A stretch of 64,000 bases of DNA from Candidatus Tepidiaquacellales bacterium OLB4/UTCHB1 (GTDB lineage Bacteria; Bacteroidota; Ignavibacteria; Tepidaquicellales; Tepidaquicellaceae). The position numbers were made by a program, and so were the translations under genes. Numbering within the stretch: position 1 is the stretch's first letter; each line of letters starts with the position of its first letter. Location of the stretch: positions 147,701 to 211,700 of the forward strand of contig MWSW01000019.1 in assembly GCA_002050165.1 (NCBI GenBank), in the 5' to 3' direction. The notes beneath the pieces were generated by a model. It did no database searches and was not told the origin of the DNA. It saw nothing but the letters and a program-made list of their open reading frames with translations. Shown here piece after piece: positions 24,290-33,660 of this stretch.

Positions 24290-26776
24290 ATGTCAATCAA
24301 ACAAAATGAAAATATCGGGACGTCAATTTTTTTCACAGATGAACCCGGTGTGGATAAGTACAATCTCCCTGAGAGGTTTGCTGAATATCTTGAGTATAAT
24401 CTTGTAAAGGATAAAACCAGCATAAGAGAACAGGATGCCTATAAAGCGCTTTCGCTTTCAATCCGAGACAGATTAATCAGGAACTGGTTACGCACACAAT
24501 ATAATTACACTCAAAACGCTGTAAAGAAAGTTTATTATTTGTCGCTCGAATTCCTCATGGGAAGGCTACTAGGAAACGCGCTTGTCAATCTCGATTTTTA
24601 CAATGAATGTTATTCTATAATGAAGAAGCTAGGTTATGTACTTGAGGATGTCAGGGAATTTGAAAACGATATGGGTCTTGGCAATGGCGGACTGGGAAGA
24701 CTGGCTGCATGTTTCATTGACTCACTTTCAACACTTGAGTTTCCTGCATACGGATATGGTATCAGGTATGAATACGGTATTTTTAAGCAGGAGATTGACA
24801 ATGGGTATCAACACGAACTGCCGGATAACTGGATTCAATACGGTAATCCGTGGGAAATTATCAGACCGGAAGTATGCTATAAAGTCAGGTTTAAAGGGAA
24901 AGTCATCTCGAAACGGAAACCCAACGGGAGTTGGAAATTCAAATGGGTTGATACCGAAGAAATACTTGCTGTTGCTTTTGATGTACCGGTTCCGGGTTAC
25001 AAAAATAATACCGTAAATAACCTTCGGCTATGGAAGGCAAGTGCTACCAATGATTTTAACTTTGCGTCCTTCAATCAGGGGGATTATCTTTCAGCAGTTG
25101 AGCAAAAGAATAATTCGGAGATAATTTCGAAGGTTCTTTATCCAAATGATTCATTTTACGCCGGGAAAGTGTTACGCCTCAAGCAACAGTATTTCTTTGT
25201 TTCCGCTACAATCCAGGATATTATAAGAAACTACAAAACGCTTCACAAAAATTTTAAAGAATTTTCAGAGAAAACTTCGATACAACTGAACGAAACTCAC
25301 CCTGCAATCGGAATCCCGGAACTTATGAGAATACTTATTGATGAGGAAGGAATCGGATGGGATGAGGCGTGGGAAATTACCAGGAACACATTTTCATACA
25401 CAAATCACACTATCGTTCCTGAAGCACTTGAAGAATGGCCGGTTGAAATGTTTGAAGAATTGTTTCCAAGACATTTGCAGATTATTTACGAAATCAATCA
25501 TCGATTCTTGCAGTCTGTCATTGAGCATCCGGGTTCTGATGAAAATATTGAAGCTTTATCCATTATCCGTGAGACCGATGTCAGGAGCATCAGAATGTCA
25601 AACCTTGCAATTATCGGAAGTCACAAGGTTAACGGAGTAGCAAAGTTACACTCTGACATTTTGAAGCATTCAATCTTTAAACACTTTTACGATATCTTCC
25701 CTGAAAAATTTATCAACATTACAAATGGTATAACTCAGCGCCGGTGGCTGTTGAGCGCAAATCCACTGCTCGCCGGAATTATCTCTGATAAGATCGGTAC
25801 CGGTTGGATAACTAATCTTGCCGAACTGAAGGAAATTGAAAAATATATTGAAGATGAATCATTCCGCGATAATTGGAAAAATGTGAAGTGGATAAATAAG
25901 AAAAATCTGATAGCGTATATAGAATCATTGCATAATATAAAAATCAATCCGAACTCACTATTTGATGTTCAAATAAAAAGATTCCACGAATACAAACGAC
26001 AGTTGCTGAACATTTTGAATGTCATTTCAATGTACATCGGCATTAAAGATAATCCTGACAGAAAATTCACTCCGAGGACTGTTATTTTCGGTGGGAAAGC
26101 TGCGCCATCTTATACAATGGCAAAACTTATTATAAAACTGATTAACTCGGTTTCAGAGGTTATAAACAGCGATCCTGTAATCGGAAATAAACTTAAAGTA
26201 ATTTTTATAAAAAACTATTCCGTTTCTCTGGCTGAAAAAATTATTCCTGCGAGCGAACTTTCGGTACAAATCTCGACCGCAGGTTATGAAGCATCCGGTA
26301 CGGGGAATATGAAGTTTGCTCTTAACGGTGCATTGACGGTTGGAACGCTTGACGGAGCAAATATTGAAATGGCAGAAGAGATTGGACGTGAACACATGTT
26401 TATTTTCGGTAAGACGGCTGATGAAGTTGCTTCAATGAAATCCGGTGGATATACTCCGTATGAATATTACCTCAACGATGAGCTCATCAAACGAGTAATT
26501 GATTTGATTAAGTTTGATTATTTCAACCGAAATGAACCCGGGATATTTAAACCAATTGCAGATGAACTGTTATATAATGATAAATATCTTGTGCTTGCAG
26601 ATTTCAGAGCGTTCAATGAGATTCAACGTGAGATAAGTGAAGCTTATAATGATCAGGAAATGTGGACTGTGAAGTCTATTTTGAATGTGTCAAGAATCGG
26701 AAAATTTTCAAGCGACAGAGCAATTAAAGAATACGCTGCAAAAGTCTGGAATATAAAACCAATTTCTAAATCTTAA
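24290..26776 (+). CDS. glgP: Glycogen/starch (alpha-glucan) phosphorylase
   Basis: 828 aa, full length. N-terminal part: YYLSLEFLMGRLLGNAL and GNGGLGRLAACF; centre: LNETHPAIGIPELMR; the C-terminal pyridoxal-phosphate site is EASGTGNMKFALNGAL with the Schiff-base Lys, followed by GTLDGANIEM. It releases glucose 1-phosphate from alpha-1,4-glucans with phosphate. It lies 9 bases after rfbC and 9 bases before ugd, inside the polysaccharide operon rather than with glycogen genes. The context suggests it feeds glucose 1-phosphate to RfbA and to a UDP-glucose synthase encoded elsewhere. Confidence 0.96.
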   Translation: MSIKQNENIGTSIFFTDEPGVDKYNLPERFAEYLEYNLVKDKTSIREQDAYKALSLSIRDRLIRNWLRTQYNYTQNAVKKVYYLSLEFLMGRLLGNALVNLDFYNECYSIMKKLGYVLEDVREFENDMGLGNGGLGRLAACFIDSLSTLEFPAYGYGIRYEYGIFKQEIDNGYQHELPDNWIQYGNPWEIIRPEVCYKVRFKGKVISKRKPNGSWKFKWVDTEEILAVAFDVPVPGYKNNTVNNLRLWKASATNDFNFASFNQGDYLSAVEQKNNSEIISKVLYPNDSFYAGKVLRLKQQYFFVSATIQDIIRNYKTLHKNFKEFSEKTSIQLNETHPAIGIPELMRILIDEEGIGWDEAWEITRNTFSYTNHTIVPEALEEWPVEMFEELFPRHLQIIYEINHRFLQSVIEHPGSDENIEALSIIRETDVRSIRMSNLAIIGSHKVNGVAKLHSDILKHSIFKHFYDIFPEKFINITNGITQRRWLLSANPLLAGIISDKIGTGWITNLAELKEIEKYIEDESFRDNWKNVKWINKKNLIAYIESLHNIKINPNSLFDVQIKRFHEYKRQLLNILNVISMYIGIKDNPDRKFTPRTVIFGGKAAPSYTMAKLIIKLINSVSEVINSDPVIGNKLKVIFIKNYSVSLAEKIIPASELSVQISTAGYEASGTGNMKFALNGALTVGTLDGANIEMAEEIGREHMFIFGKTADEVASMKSGGYTPYEYYLNDELIKRVIDLIKFDYFNRNEPGIFKPIADELLYNDKYLVLADFRAFNEIQREISEAYNDQEMWTVKSILNVSRIGKFSSDRAIKEYAAKVWNIKPISKS

Positions 26777-26785
26777 ATTAATATA

Positions 26786-28114
26786 ATGAACATTTCAATA
26801 ATCGGAACCGGTTATGTCGGATTAGTCTCCGGGACTTGTTTTGCTGAAATGGGTAACAATGTTATCTGCGTTGATAATAACCCAGATAAACTGTCCAAAC
26901 TCAGAAACGCACAGGTAACAATTTATGAACCGGGACTTGAGCTAATTTTCCAAAGGAGCATTGAAAAAAGTAGGTTATCATTCACCGATGACCTTAAATC
27001 CGCTGTAGAGAAAAGTGACGTCATCTTTCTTTGCTTACCCACCCCGCAAGGTGAAGACGGATCTGCAGACCTTAAATATGTTTTGGGTGTGGCGGATAAT
27101 ATAGGTGCAATTCTCAAAGCGAACAGTGATAAGGAATTTAAAATTATTGTAAATAAAAGTACCGTACCGGTTGGGACAGCACAGAAAGTTAGCAATGAAA
27201 TTTCAAAGCACGGAGTAAATAATTTTGATGTTGTTTCAAATCCAGAATTCTTGCGTGAGGGATTCGCTGTTGAAGATTTTATGAAACCGGATAGAATTGT
27301 AATTGGTGCATCGAATGAAAATTCATTCAAAACAATGAGGAGGATTTACGAACCATTCGTGAGACAAGGTAATCCTATACTTGAGATGGATACAGCGAGC
27401 GCAGAGGTTACAAAGTATGCTGCAAATTCTTACCTTGCAATGAGGATAACTTATATGAATCAGCTTGCAAATTATTGTGAGAAAGCAGGTGCGAATATTG
27501 ACCTTGTCAGGCGAGGAATGGGGACAGATAACCGGATTGGAAGGAGGTTTCTGTTCGCAGGAATAGGATATGGTGGGTCTTGTTTCCCGAAGGATGTGAA
27601 TGCCCTTATCAAGACTTCAATTGAGTCTGAATCTGAAATGACACTTTTGTCTGAAGTTAATCGCGTGAACAAACTTCAGAAATTAGTTCTTGTAACGAAA
27701 GTTCTAGACTATTATAAAGGTGATATTGATGGAAAAACCTTCGGCGTGTGGGGGCTTGCATTCAAACCCAATACGGATGATATGCGCGAAGCCCCATCAG
27801 TTGTGATTATTAATGAAATATTAAAATACGGTGCGAAGGTTAAAGCATACGATCCCGCAGCAATGGAAGCAGCAAGGTTCGATCTTAAGGATACAATTGA
27901 GTATTGCCCGGATGAATTTGCAGCTCTCGAAGGTTCCGATGCTTTACTGATTTTCACAGAATGGAATGAATTCAGAAATCCACCGCTTGCAGAAATCAAA
28001 AGTAAAATTAAAGATAACGTAATCTTTGATGGCAGGAACCTCTTTACTCCGGAGCAGATGAAACAACACGGTATAAATTATTTTAGCATTGGAAGGAAAC
28101 CCGTACTAATTTGA
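26786..28114 (+). CDS. ugd: UDP-glucose 6-dehydrogenase
   Basis: 442 aa. NAD-binding motif SIIGTGYVGLVSGTCFAEMG at the N-terminus, STVPVGT, NPEFLREG, and the catalytic cysteine in GYGGSCFPKDV. The C-terminal UDP-binding domain has GLAFKPNTDDMREAPS. It oxidises UDP-glucose twice to UDP-glucuronate. The UDP-glucuronate decarboxylase encoded on the opposite arm of the locus (38333-39268) would then make UDP-xylose. The UDP-glucose pyrophosphorylase is not in the window. Confidence 0.95.
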   Translation: MNISIIGTGYVGLVSGTCFAEMGNNVICVDNNPDKLSKLRNAQVTIYEPGLELIFQRSIEKSRLSFTDDLKSAVEKSDVIFLCLPTPQGEDGSADLKYVLGVADNIGAILKANSDKEFKIIVNKSTVPVGTAQKVSNEISKHGVNNFDVVSNPEFLREGFAVEDFMKPDRIVIGASNENSFKTMRRIYEPFVRQGNPILEMDTASAEVTKYAANSYLAMRITYMNQLANYCEKAGANIDLVRRGMGTDNRIGRRFLFAGIGYGGSCFPKDVNALIKTSIESESEMTLLSEVNRVNKLQKLVLVTKVLDYYKGDIDGKTFGVWGLAFKPNTDDMREAPSVVIINEILKYGAKVKAYDPAAMEAARFDLKDTIEYCPDEFAALEGSDALLIFTEWNEFRNPPLAEIKSKIKDNVIFDGRNLFTPEQMKQHGINYFSIGRKPVLI

Positions 28115-28116
28115 AA

Positions 28117-28827
28117 ATGTCAATCGGACAAATATCAATTATTTTTTTAATACTGTTGACCGGATTTTGTTCTGCACAGGACTATCAATACGAAGACGAT
28201 CCCTTAGCTGAATTGCTCTACGATTCTAATCTTGTTAATAAGTTGTTCGATATAGCCTGGAGAAATTATCCTGAAGGGAGAATCTGGGAAAGCCGGCTTG
28301 AAATAGCAGAATTGCAAAAGGGTAATGAAACATGGTCATGGCTCAATGCATTGAGCTTCAATTATATTTACTATCCTGATTTTCTGAATGCGCAGACTGA
28401 GCCGGGTACACAATCGAATTTCAGCAGGTTCGGTATAGGTTTGTCTGTTAATCTCGGCACTGTCTTGTCAGTTCCTAACAGGGTTGCGCAGGCAACAGAA
28501 AATATTAAAATTGCAGAGAGGAATATTGAGCTTCAGAAACTCAATATTAAATTTGAGGTGAGCCGGAGGTATTATTATTATATACAACAGAAGAGGCTAC
28601 TGATCTCAAGATTAAAAAGTTTGGAAGACGATCGCAACGGATTGTCCTTGGCGAAATATAAGTACGATCGCGGAGAACTTTCACTTGATTTTTACAATCA
28701 GGCATTGACCCAATATAATGTAAGCAAAGAGCGCGTTTATGAAACCGAATCGAACCTTGCAGTTGCGAAAGCAAGTATTGAGGAATTACTTGGTGTTAAA
28801 CTCGAAACAATCGAAGGTGCATTTTAA
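28117..28827 (+). CDS. Short TolC/OEP-like outer-membrane protein
   Basis: About 236 aa from ATG 28117; a TTG at 28111 overlapping the ugd stop (TTGA) is an equally possible start. A signal peptide is seen (SIGQISIIFLILLTGFCSAQ). The rest resembles one of the two OEP repeats of TolC: a long helical pair with IAERNIELQKLNIKFEVSRRYYYYI and KYDRGELSLDFYNQALTQY and heptad patterns. TolC has about 450 residues with two repeats, so this is half length. The gene immediately precedes the Wzz/Wzc-like gene (start directly after its stop). It may serve as a periplasmic or outer-membrane conduit for polysaccharide in place of Wza. That role is inferred. Confidence 0.72.
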   Translation: MSIGQISIIFLILLTGFCSAQDYQYEDDPLAELLYDSNLVNKLFDIAWRNYPEGRIWESRLEIAELQKGNETWSWLNALSFNYIYYPDFLNAQTEPGTQSNFSRFGIGLSVNLGTVLSVPNRVAQATENIKIAERNIELQKLNIKFEVSRRYYYYIQQKRLLISRLKSLEDDRNGLSLAKYKYDRGELSLDFYNQALTQYNVSKERVYETESNLAVAKASIEELLGVKLETIEGAF

Positions 28828-31077
28828 ATGGATTTAGTTTCTCTAATACGGATATTACTGAAACGCAAATATTTACTGATCGGGATACCGCTGATTGTAG
28901 GAATACTAACTTTTTTTCTCGTCAGAAATCTTCCAGATGTTTTTAAAGCAGAGGCGGAAATTTCAACCGGAATTACAGAAAGCTCGAAGATTACGCTCGG
29001 TTCTGAAACATCAAGTTCTCAATTTTCTGAAATCCAGCAAAAGTTCAGCAACATTATTGAGCTGATGAAATCAAAAAAACTTATGGATAAGCTGTCTTAT
29101 CAGATAATGTTGCACGATATACAGAATTCCGTACCGTTCCGCAAGCCAACACCTGAATTCCAGAAATTAAAAAATGAATCGAAAGGGCAATTAGAGGCGC
29201 TCCTCAAAAACAAGTCTGATTCGCTTATGTATCTTGACCTTAGCGATCCGTTCCAGAAAGAATTATTTGATGCAATTGAAAGTATGAAATATGATGATCA
29301 CAATGTTCAGAAAAATCTGAAAGTAAACAGGATTGAGGATAGTGATTTTATCCGTGTAACTTTTGAATCTGAGAATCCATACCTGTCTGCTTTTGTGGTG
29401 AATGCAATATGCAGGAATTTTATAGACTATTACGAAGATATGACTCAAATGCGAACCGGCGAAACTGAGAAATTTTTTGCGCGTCTGGCATCTGAAAAAA
29501 AACGGGAGTTGGATGAAAAGGTTGAAAAGCTGAAACAGTACAAAATTCAGAATAAGGTTATTAACCTCGGACAACAAACCGAAAATCTTGAAATCCTTAA
29601 AAAAGATGTAGCGCTGATGAGGGAAGGTGTAAACCAAAAAATCCCGTCATTGCGTTCAGCGATCAACGAAATTGATAAGATGCTTTCGCCCGAAGAACGA
29701 AAATATATTGAATCAAACCTCGAACCGATAAATAACAGAATCTCTGATTTGAAAGAGAGACTAAAAAATCTTAATGAACTCCTGATCATGTCCGGCGATC
29801 GTAACGAGTCAATCAAGGATTCCATCCGGTTGTTGAAATCTGAGATTGATCGTGAAATAAAAATTTCATCGGATGAATATTTATACAACCCGAACGTTAT
29901 CAAGCAGGATCTCGTCCAGAAAAGGATTAGTTACGAACTAGAGCTTGAGATTGCCGAACAGAGCGTCCGCTCAATTGATAGAGAAATCGCCAGGATCAAT
30001 CAAATATTTGAGTCTTACACCCCTTTAGACGCGACGATACAGGCATACGAGCGTGACATCGAGGTTGCTGCAAATGCATATTTGGTAATTTTATCAAAAT
30101 TGAATGAAGCAACGTTTTTTTCATCGCTCGGTGTGAATATCGAGCAAATACAATTCGGGCAACCGGGATTACCTGAACCTTCGAAAAAAATTATTTACCT
30201 GCTGCTGGCTATTGCCGTTAGTTTTACAATGACTGTTGTAGCAATTTTTGTAATTGAGTATCTCGATCAGACAGTAAAAACACCATCGAAGTTTGTAAAG
30301 CTAACAGGATTACCTTTAATGGGTTGTTTGAATAAACTTGAGATAAGATCTCTTGACTTGCGGAAACTATTTTCAGGCACATTACCCGGACTTGAAGCAG
30401 AAATTTTCAGAGAGCTTTTAAGGACAATCAGATTTGAAATTGAAACTAAAACTCGTGGAAGTAAATGTTTGCTTATTACAAGCACGGATTCGGGGACCGG
30501 TAAAACTATTTTTACAATTAGTCTCGCATATTCGTTGGGTCTGTCAGCAAAGAAAATTTTACTCATTGATTCAAACTTTCAGGATAATGCGTTGACACGA
30601 AGTTTCAATGCATCTACAACCCTGGAAGAATATGTCAGAGGCGAAATATTATTTGAGGATGCAGTATCATCAACCTCGTTGGAGAAAGTTGATGTAATCG
30701 GATGTATGGGTGGGAACAATACCCCGGATGAAGTTGCCGGTCCGGATGCGATAGTGGAGAAAATTCGAGAATCAGCGTCGGATTACGATATAGTGTTGAT
30801 AGAAGGTGCAGCACTAAATAAATATTCTACCTCGAAGGAATTGATTAAAGCTGTTGAGAAGATAGTTTGTATTTTCGACGCGGGTAAAGTTATTGATCTT
30901 CCTGATAAGAACTCAATTCAGTTTTTGCTTGAACAAGAGGACAAATTCATCGGGAGCATATTGAACAAAGTTGATATTGATAACCTTGAAGAGGTTTACG
31001 GCGAAGTAGTCAAGAGCAGAACTGCCGCACGGAAGTTTTCAAAGAGGATTCTCCGTGGCAATTTTTCAAAGAATTAA
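28828..31077 (+). CDS. Polysaccharide co-polymerase, Wzz domain with BY-kinase-like ATPase domain
   Basis: 749 aa. The N-terminal Wzz domain starts with a transmembrane helix (about 15-33). A long coiled-coil region (about 215-410) follows, and a second transmembrane helix lies near 455-478 (IIYLLLAIAVSFTMTVVAIFVIEYL in reading). The cytosolic ATPase domain has Walker A STDSGTGKT with Lys559. Walker A' is LLIDSN rather than LLIDxD, and the Walker B site is IVLIEG rather than DxP-type. No tyrosine-rich tail is present at the C-terminus (ends ILRGNFSKN). It should set chain length during Wzy-dependent export. Active tyrosine autokinase function is doubtful. Confidence 0.88.
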   Translation: MDLVSLIRILLKRKYLLIGIPLIVGILTFFLVRNLPDVFKAEAEISTGITESSKITLGSETSSSQFSEIQQKFSNIIELMKSKKLMDKLSYQIMLHDIQNSVPFRKPTPEFQKLKNESKGQLEALLKNKSDSLMYLDLSDPFQKELFDAIESMKYDDHNVQKNLKVNRIEDSDFIRVTFESENPYLSAFVVNAICRNFIDYYEDMTQMRTGETEKFFARLASEKKRELDEKVEKLKQYKIQNKVINLGQQTENLEILKKDVALMREGVNQKIPSLRSAINEIDKMLSPEERKYIESNLEPINNRISDLKERLKNLNELLIMSGDRNESIKDSIRLLKSEIDREIKISSDEYLYNPNVIKQDLVQKRISYELELEIAEQSVRSIDREIARINQIFESYTPLDATIQAYERDIEVAANAYLVILSKLNEATFFSSLGVNIEQIQFGQPGLPEPSKKIIYLLLAIAVSFTMTVVAIFVIEYLDQTVKTPSKFVKLTGLPLMGCLNKLEIRSLDLRKLFSGTLPGLEAEIFRELLRTIRFEIETKTRGSKCLLITSTDSGTGKTIFTISLAYSLGLSAKKILLIDSNFQDNALTRSFNASTTLEEYVRGEILFEDAVSSTSLEKVDVIGCMGGNNTPDEVAGPDAIVEKIRESASDYDIVLIEGAALNKYSTSKELIKAVEKIVCIFDAGKVIDLPDKNSIQFLLEQEDKFIGSILNKVDIDNLEEVYGEVVKSRTAARKFSKRILRGNFSKN

Positions 31078-31092
31078 TAAAAACTGTACCTG

Positions 31093-32313
31093 TTGCCGGA
31101 TTTAGTTATTCAAATATTGTTTGTTGTTTTTATTGCAGTGCAGTTAACTTTTTTTTTCTTTCTGATTCTGCCTTTTCTTAATACTCTATTCTCATCACTG
31201 ACCAAAGATAAAATCAAACGCAATGATTCACTACCCGAAAAGGATTTTGCATTAATCATTACAGCATATAAAAATCTAAAGATATCAATTCCGCTTGTTG
31301 AATCTTTACTTGCGAGTAATTACTCGAATTATCACATTTATTTGATTGCGGATAATTGTCCCGCAGAAAGTATTCCGATTCGTTCGGAAAAGTTATCTGT
31401 GTTATTCCCTGATAACCCGCTGAACTCAAAAGTTAACTCAATTAAATATGGGATTTCAAATTTCGTAAGAAATCACGATCACATTGCAATTTTTGATCCT
31501 GATAATCTCTCTCCACCGGATTTTCTCAAAGTAGTGAACTCGTACGTTTCTAAAGGTTTCGATGCTGTGCAGGGACGTCGGGTCGCAAAAAACCTTAATT
31601 CAGTTTATGCTTGTCTTGACGCGATTGGGGAAATGTATTATAACTATATCGTTCGGGAAGCAACATACAGGTTGGGTTCATCAGCGGTAATAGCCGGGTC
31701 AGCGATGTCTGTTGAATCCGGACTTTTCAGAGAAATCTTTGCAGATGAATCATTTAACGCAGATAAGAGACTCATTATTGCAGAGGATAAATTACTCCAG
31801 TACGAAATAGTAAAACGAAATAAACGAATTGCATTCGCCCGGGATGCTGTTGTTTATGATGAGAAAGTTGATACAGGTAAAGAAGTACAGAAACAAAAAA
31901 CCAGATGGCTGAACTCATACTTCAAACACTTGAACCTTGGAACAGATTTAATAAAAAGAGGAATCGCAAAATTAAATTTTAACCAATTTTACTTCGGACT
32001 CAATATCGCAATTCCGCCATTAATTGTAATCAACGGTGTTTCGTTTATTTTTATGATTGTAAACTTATTTGTTGACAAAGTCTATTCATTGGTTTGGCTG
32101 ACCGGATTTTTTCTCTTTGCAGTTAACCTTTTCATAGTCTTGCTGATAAACAAAGCAGATCGTAAAATATGGATGGCATTTTTAGGTCTCCCAATTTTTC
32201 TTTACAAACAATTTCTGGCAATTCTAAACCTTAAACAATCAGATAAAGATTTCCTTGTTACAGAGAAGAAAAAGATTGTTTCAATAAATGAAGTAATGAA
32301 AAATAAAAATTGA
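31093..32313 (+). CDS. Membrane glycosyltransferase, family 2, processive type
   Basis: 406 aa from TTG 31093; the next Met is far inside, so TTG is used. One N-terminal membrane helix (about 4-30) and three C-terminal ones (about 295-375). The GT2 core shows DFALIITAYKN, IFDPDNLSPPDF (DPD), the AEDKLLQ acidic site and QKTRW, the QxxRW motif of processive enzymes such as cellulose or hyaluronan synthases. It should add sugars at the cytosolic face. The downstream gene starts inside its stop codon (TTGA). Confidence 0.88.
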   Translation: MPDLVIQILFVVFIAVQLTFFFFLILPFLNTLFSSLTKDKIKRNDSLPEKDFALIITAYKNLKISIPLVESLLASNYSNYHIYLIADNCPAESIPIRSEKLSVLFPDNPLNSKVNSIKYGISNFVRNHDHIAIFDPDNLSPPDFLKVVNSYVSKGFDAVQGRRVAKNLNSVYACLDAIGEMYYNYIVREATYRLGSSAVIAGSAMSVESGLFREIFADESFNADKRLIIAEDKLLQYEIVKRNKRIAFARDAVVYDEKVDTGKEVQKQKTRWLNSYFKHLNLGTDLIKRGIAKLNFNQFYFGLNIAIPPLIVINGVSFIFMIVNLFVDKVYSLVWLTGFFLFAVNLFIVLLINKADRKIWMAFLGLPIFLYKQFLAILNLKQSDKDFLVTEKKKIVSINEVMKNKN

Positions 32314-33539
32314 AGTTTGAAGATTTCGATATAATCCTTTTTGCACTTCCTCGATGGGACGCAATTTATTCTTCCGGGACGTTTTGCACTGCAAAGGAGC
32401 TCGCTAAGAGCAACAGGGTATTTTATATTGACCATCCATTTACATGGAAGGATTATTTTAATAATAAAAGTAGCGATGAAATAAGGAACAGGACAGATGC
32501 TTTATTACACGGTAAAAATATTTACAGGAAAGTTAAGGGACTTCCGGAAAAGTTTACTGCTGTAACGACGAAGCTGACTTTACCTATAAATTTCCTCCCG
32601 GAAGGGAAGTTGTATAATTTGCTCTCAAAAAGAAATGACAAGATTGTTTATAAAACCGTTGAACGCATAATAAAAGAAAACAAGATTGAGAAATTTATTT
32701 ACTTCAATTCTTTTGACCCGTTCTATGGCTTGACGTTCCCTTCTTCGTTCAAACCTTATGTATTCGTTTACAAAACGTCTGATGATATAAGTCAGGAAGA
32801 GTATACTGCAAAACATGGTGTGAGAATGGAAGAAGAAATGGTTAAGCGTGCGGATATCGTACTTGCTACATCAGTAGAACTTACCCGAATCAAATCAGAG
32901 ATATCTTATAATGTACACTATCTGCCAAATGCTGCAAGTATTGAAATTTTTGAGCGGGCTTATAGAGAGCAACTCGCAAAACCAAAGGAACTTGAGAACA
33001 TAAATACAAAGATAATCGGATACATGGGGGCATTAAGTACGAGAATAAACTATGAACTTTTTAAAAAGACCGCAGAATATCACAGCGATAAAACACTTGT
33101 ATTGGTAGGGTCGAAGGATAATCCACATTACAAGCATGTAGGGCTTGAAGATTTAGATAATGTAATTTTTACCGGTCCCAAAAAAATTGAACAACTGCCA
33201 AATTACCTTCAATATTTTGATTGCACAATTATCCCGTTCGAGATTTCAAAACTTACAAAAAGTATTTATCCATTGAAACTAAATGAATATCTCGCAGGTG
33301 GTAAACCGGTAGTTCTGACAGATTTTGCAAACCTTGATGAATTTAAAGATGTCGTTTATATTGCTGATAACGAAGACCAGTTTGTTAATTTAATAAATCG
33401 CGCAATCGAGGAAGACAGCGATGAACTTAAACTCAGACGCTATAAAGTTGCCTCCGGAAATTCGTGGTCAGCCAGAGCTGAACAATTTAAACAAATTGTA
33501 ATGAACTTTATAAATAAGAAAGAGAAAAGTGTCAGTTAG
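32310..33539 (+). CDS. Glycosyltransferase, GT-B fold
   Basis: 409 aa from TTG 32310, overlapping the previous stop by two bases. The first ~180 residues form an acceptor domain (DIILFALPRWDAIYSSG). The C-terminal donor domain has KIIGYMGALSTRINYEL, LVLVGSKDN, VIFTGPKKIEQLPNYLQYFDCTIIPF and SIYPLKLNEYLAGGKPVV, the E-x7-E-like site typical of GT4/GT1 enzymes. No signal peptide or membrane helix. It should act at the cytosolic face of the membrane on the growing lipid-linked sugar. Exact linkage unknown. Confidence 0.87.
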   Translation: MKFEDFDIILFALPRWDAIYSSGTFCTAKELAKSNRVFYIDHPFTWKDYFNNKSSDEIRNRTDALLHGKNIYRKVKGLPEKFTAVTTKLTLPINFLPEGKLYNLLSKRNDKIVYKTVERIIKENKIEKFIYFNSFDPFYGLTFPSSFKPYVFVYKTSDDISQEEYTAKHGVRMEEEMVKRADIVLATSVELTRIKSEISYNVHYLPNAASIEIFERAYREQLAKPKELENINTKIIGYMGALSTRINYELFKKTAEYHSDKTLVLVGSKDNPHYKHVGLEDLDNVIFTGPKKIEQLPNYLQYFDCTIIPFEISKLTKSIYPLKLNEYLAGGKPVVLTDFANLDEFKDVVYIADNEDQFVNLINRAIEEDSDELKLRRYKVASGNSWSARAEQFKQIVMNFINKKEKSVS

Positions 33540-33660
33540 AAATCCGAAAATAATATTTGAACAACAGGAGAAGTTGAAAACCAGACTTTCTGATATTTTA
33601 ATACTTGGATTAGTTCTGGCAACACTTTTAGGATTCTTTTTAAAAATTTTATTTTTTTGA
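33529..33660 (+). CDS. Tiny single-pass membrane protein
   Basis: A 43-codon frame from GTG 33529 overlaps the end of the preceding glycosyltransferase by 11 bases and its TGA overlaps the ATG of the next gene (TGATG). The peptide has a basic/polar N-terminal half (NPKIIFEQQEKLKTRL) and one hydrophobic helix (ILILGLVLATLLGFFLKILFF, abridged). It fills a 117-base gap that is otherwise unexplained in a tightly packed operon. This position suggests translation coupling on both sides. Function unknown; perhaps a subunit or anchor of a glycosyltransferase complex. It could also be non-coding spacer. Confidence 0.5.
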   Translation: MSVRNPKIIFEQQEKLKTRLSDILILGLVLATLLGFFLKILFF

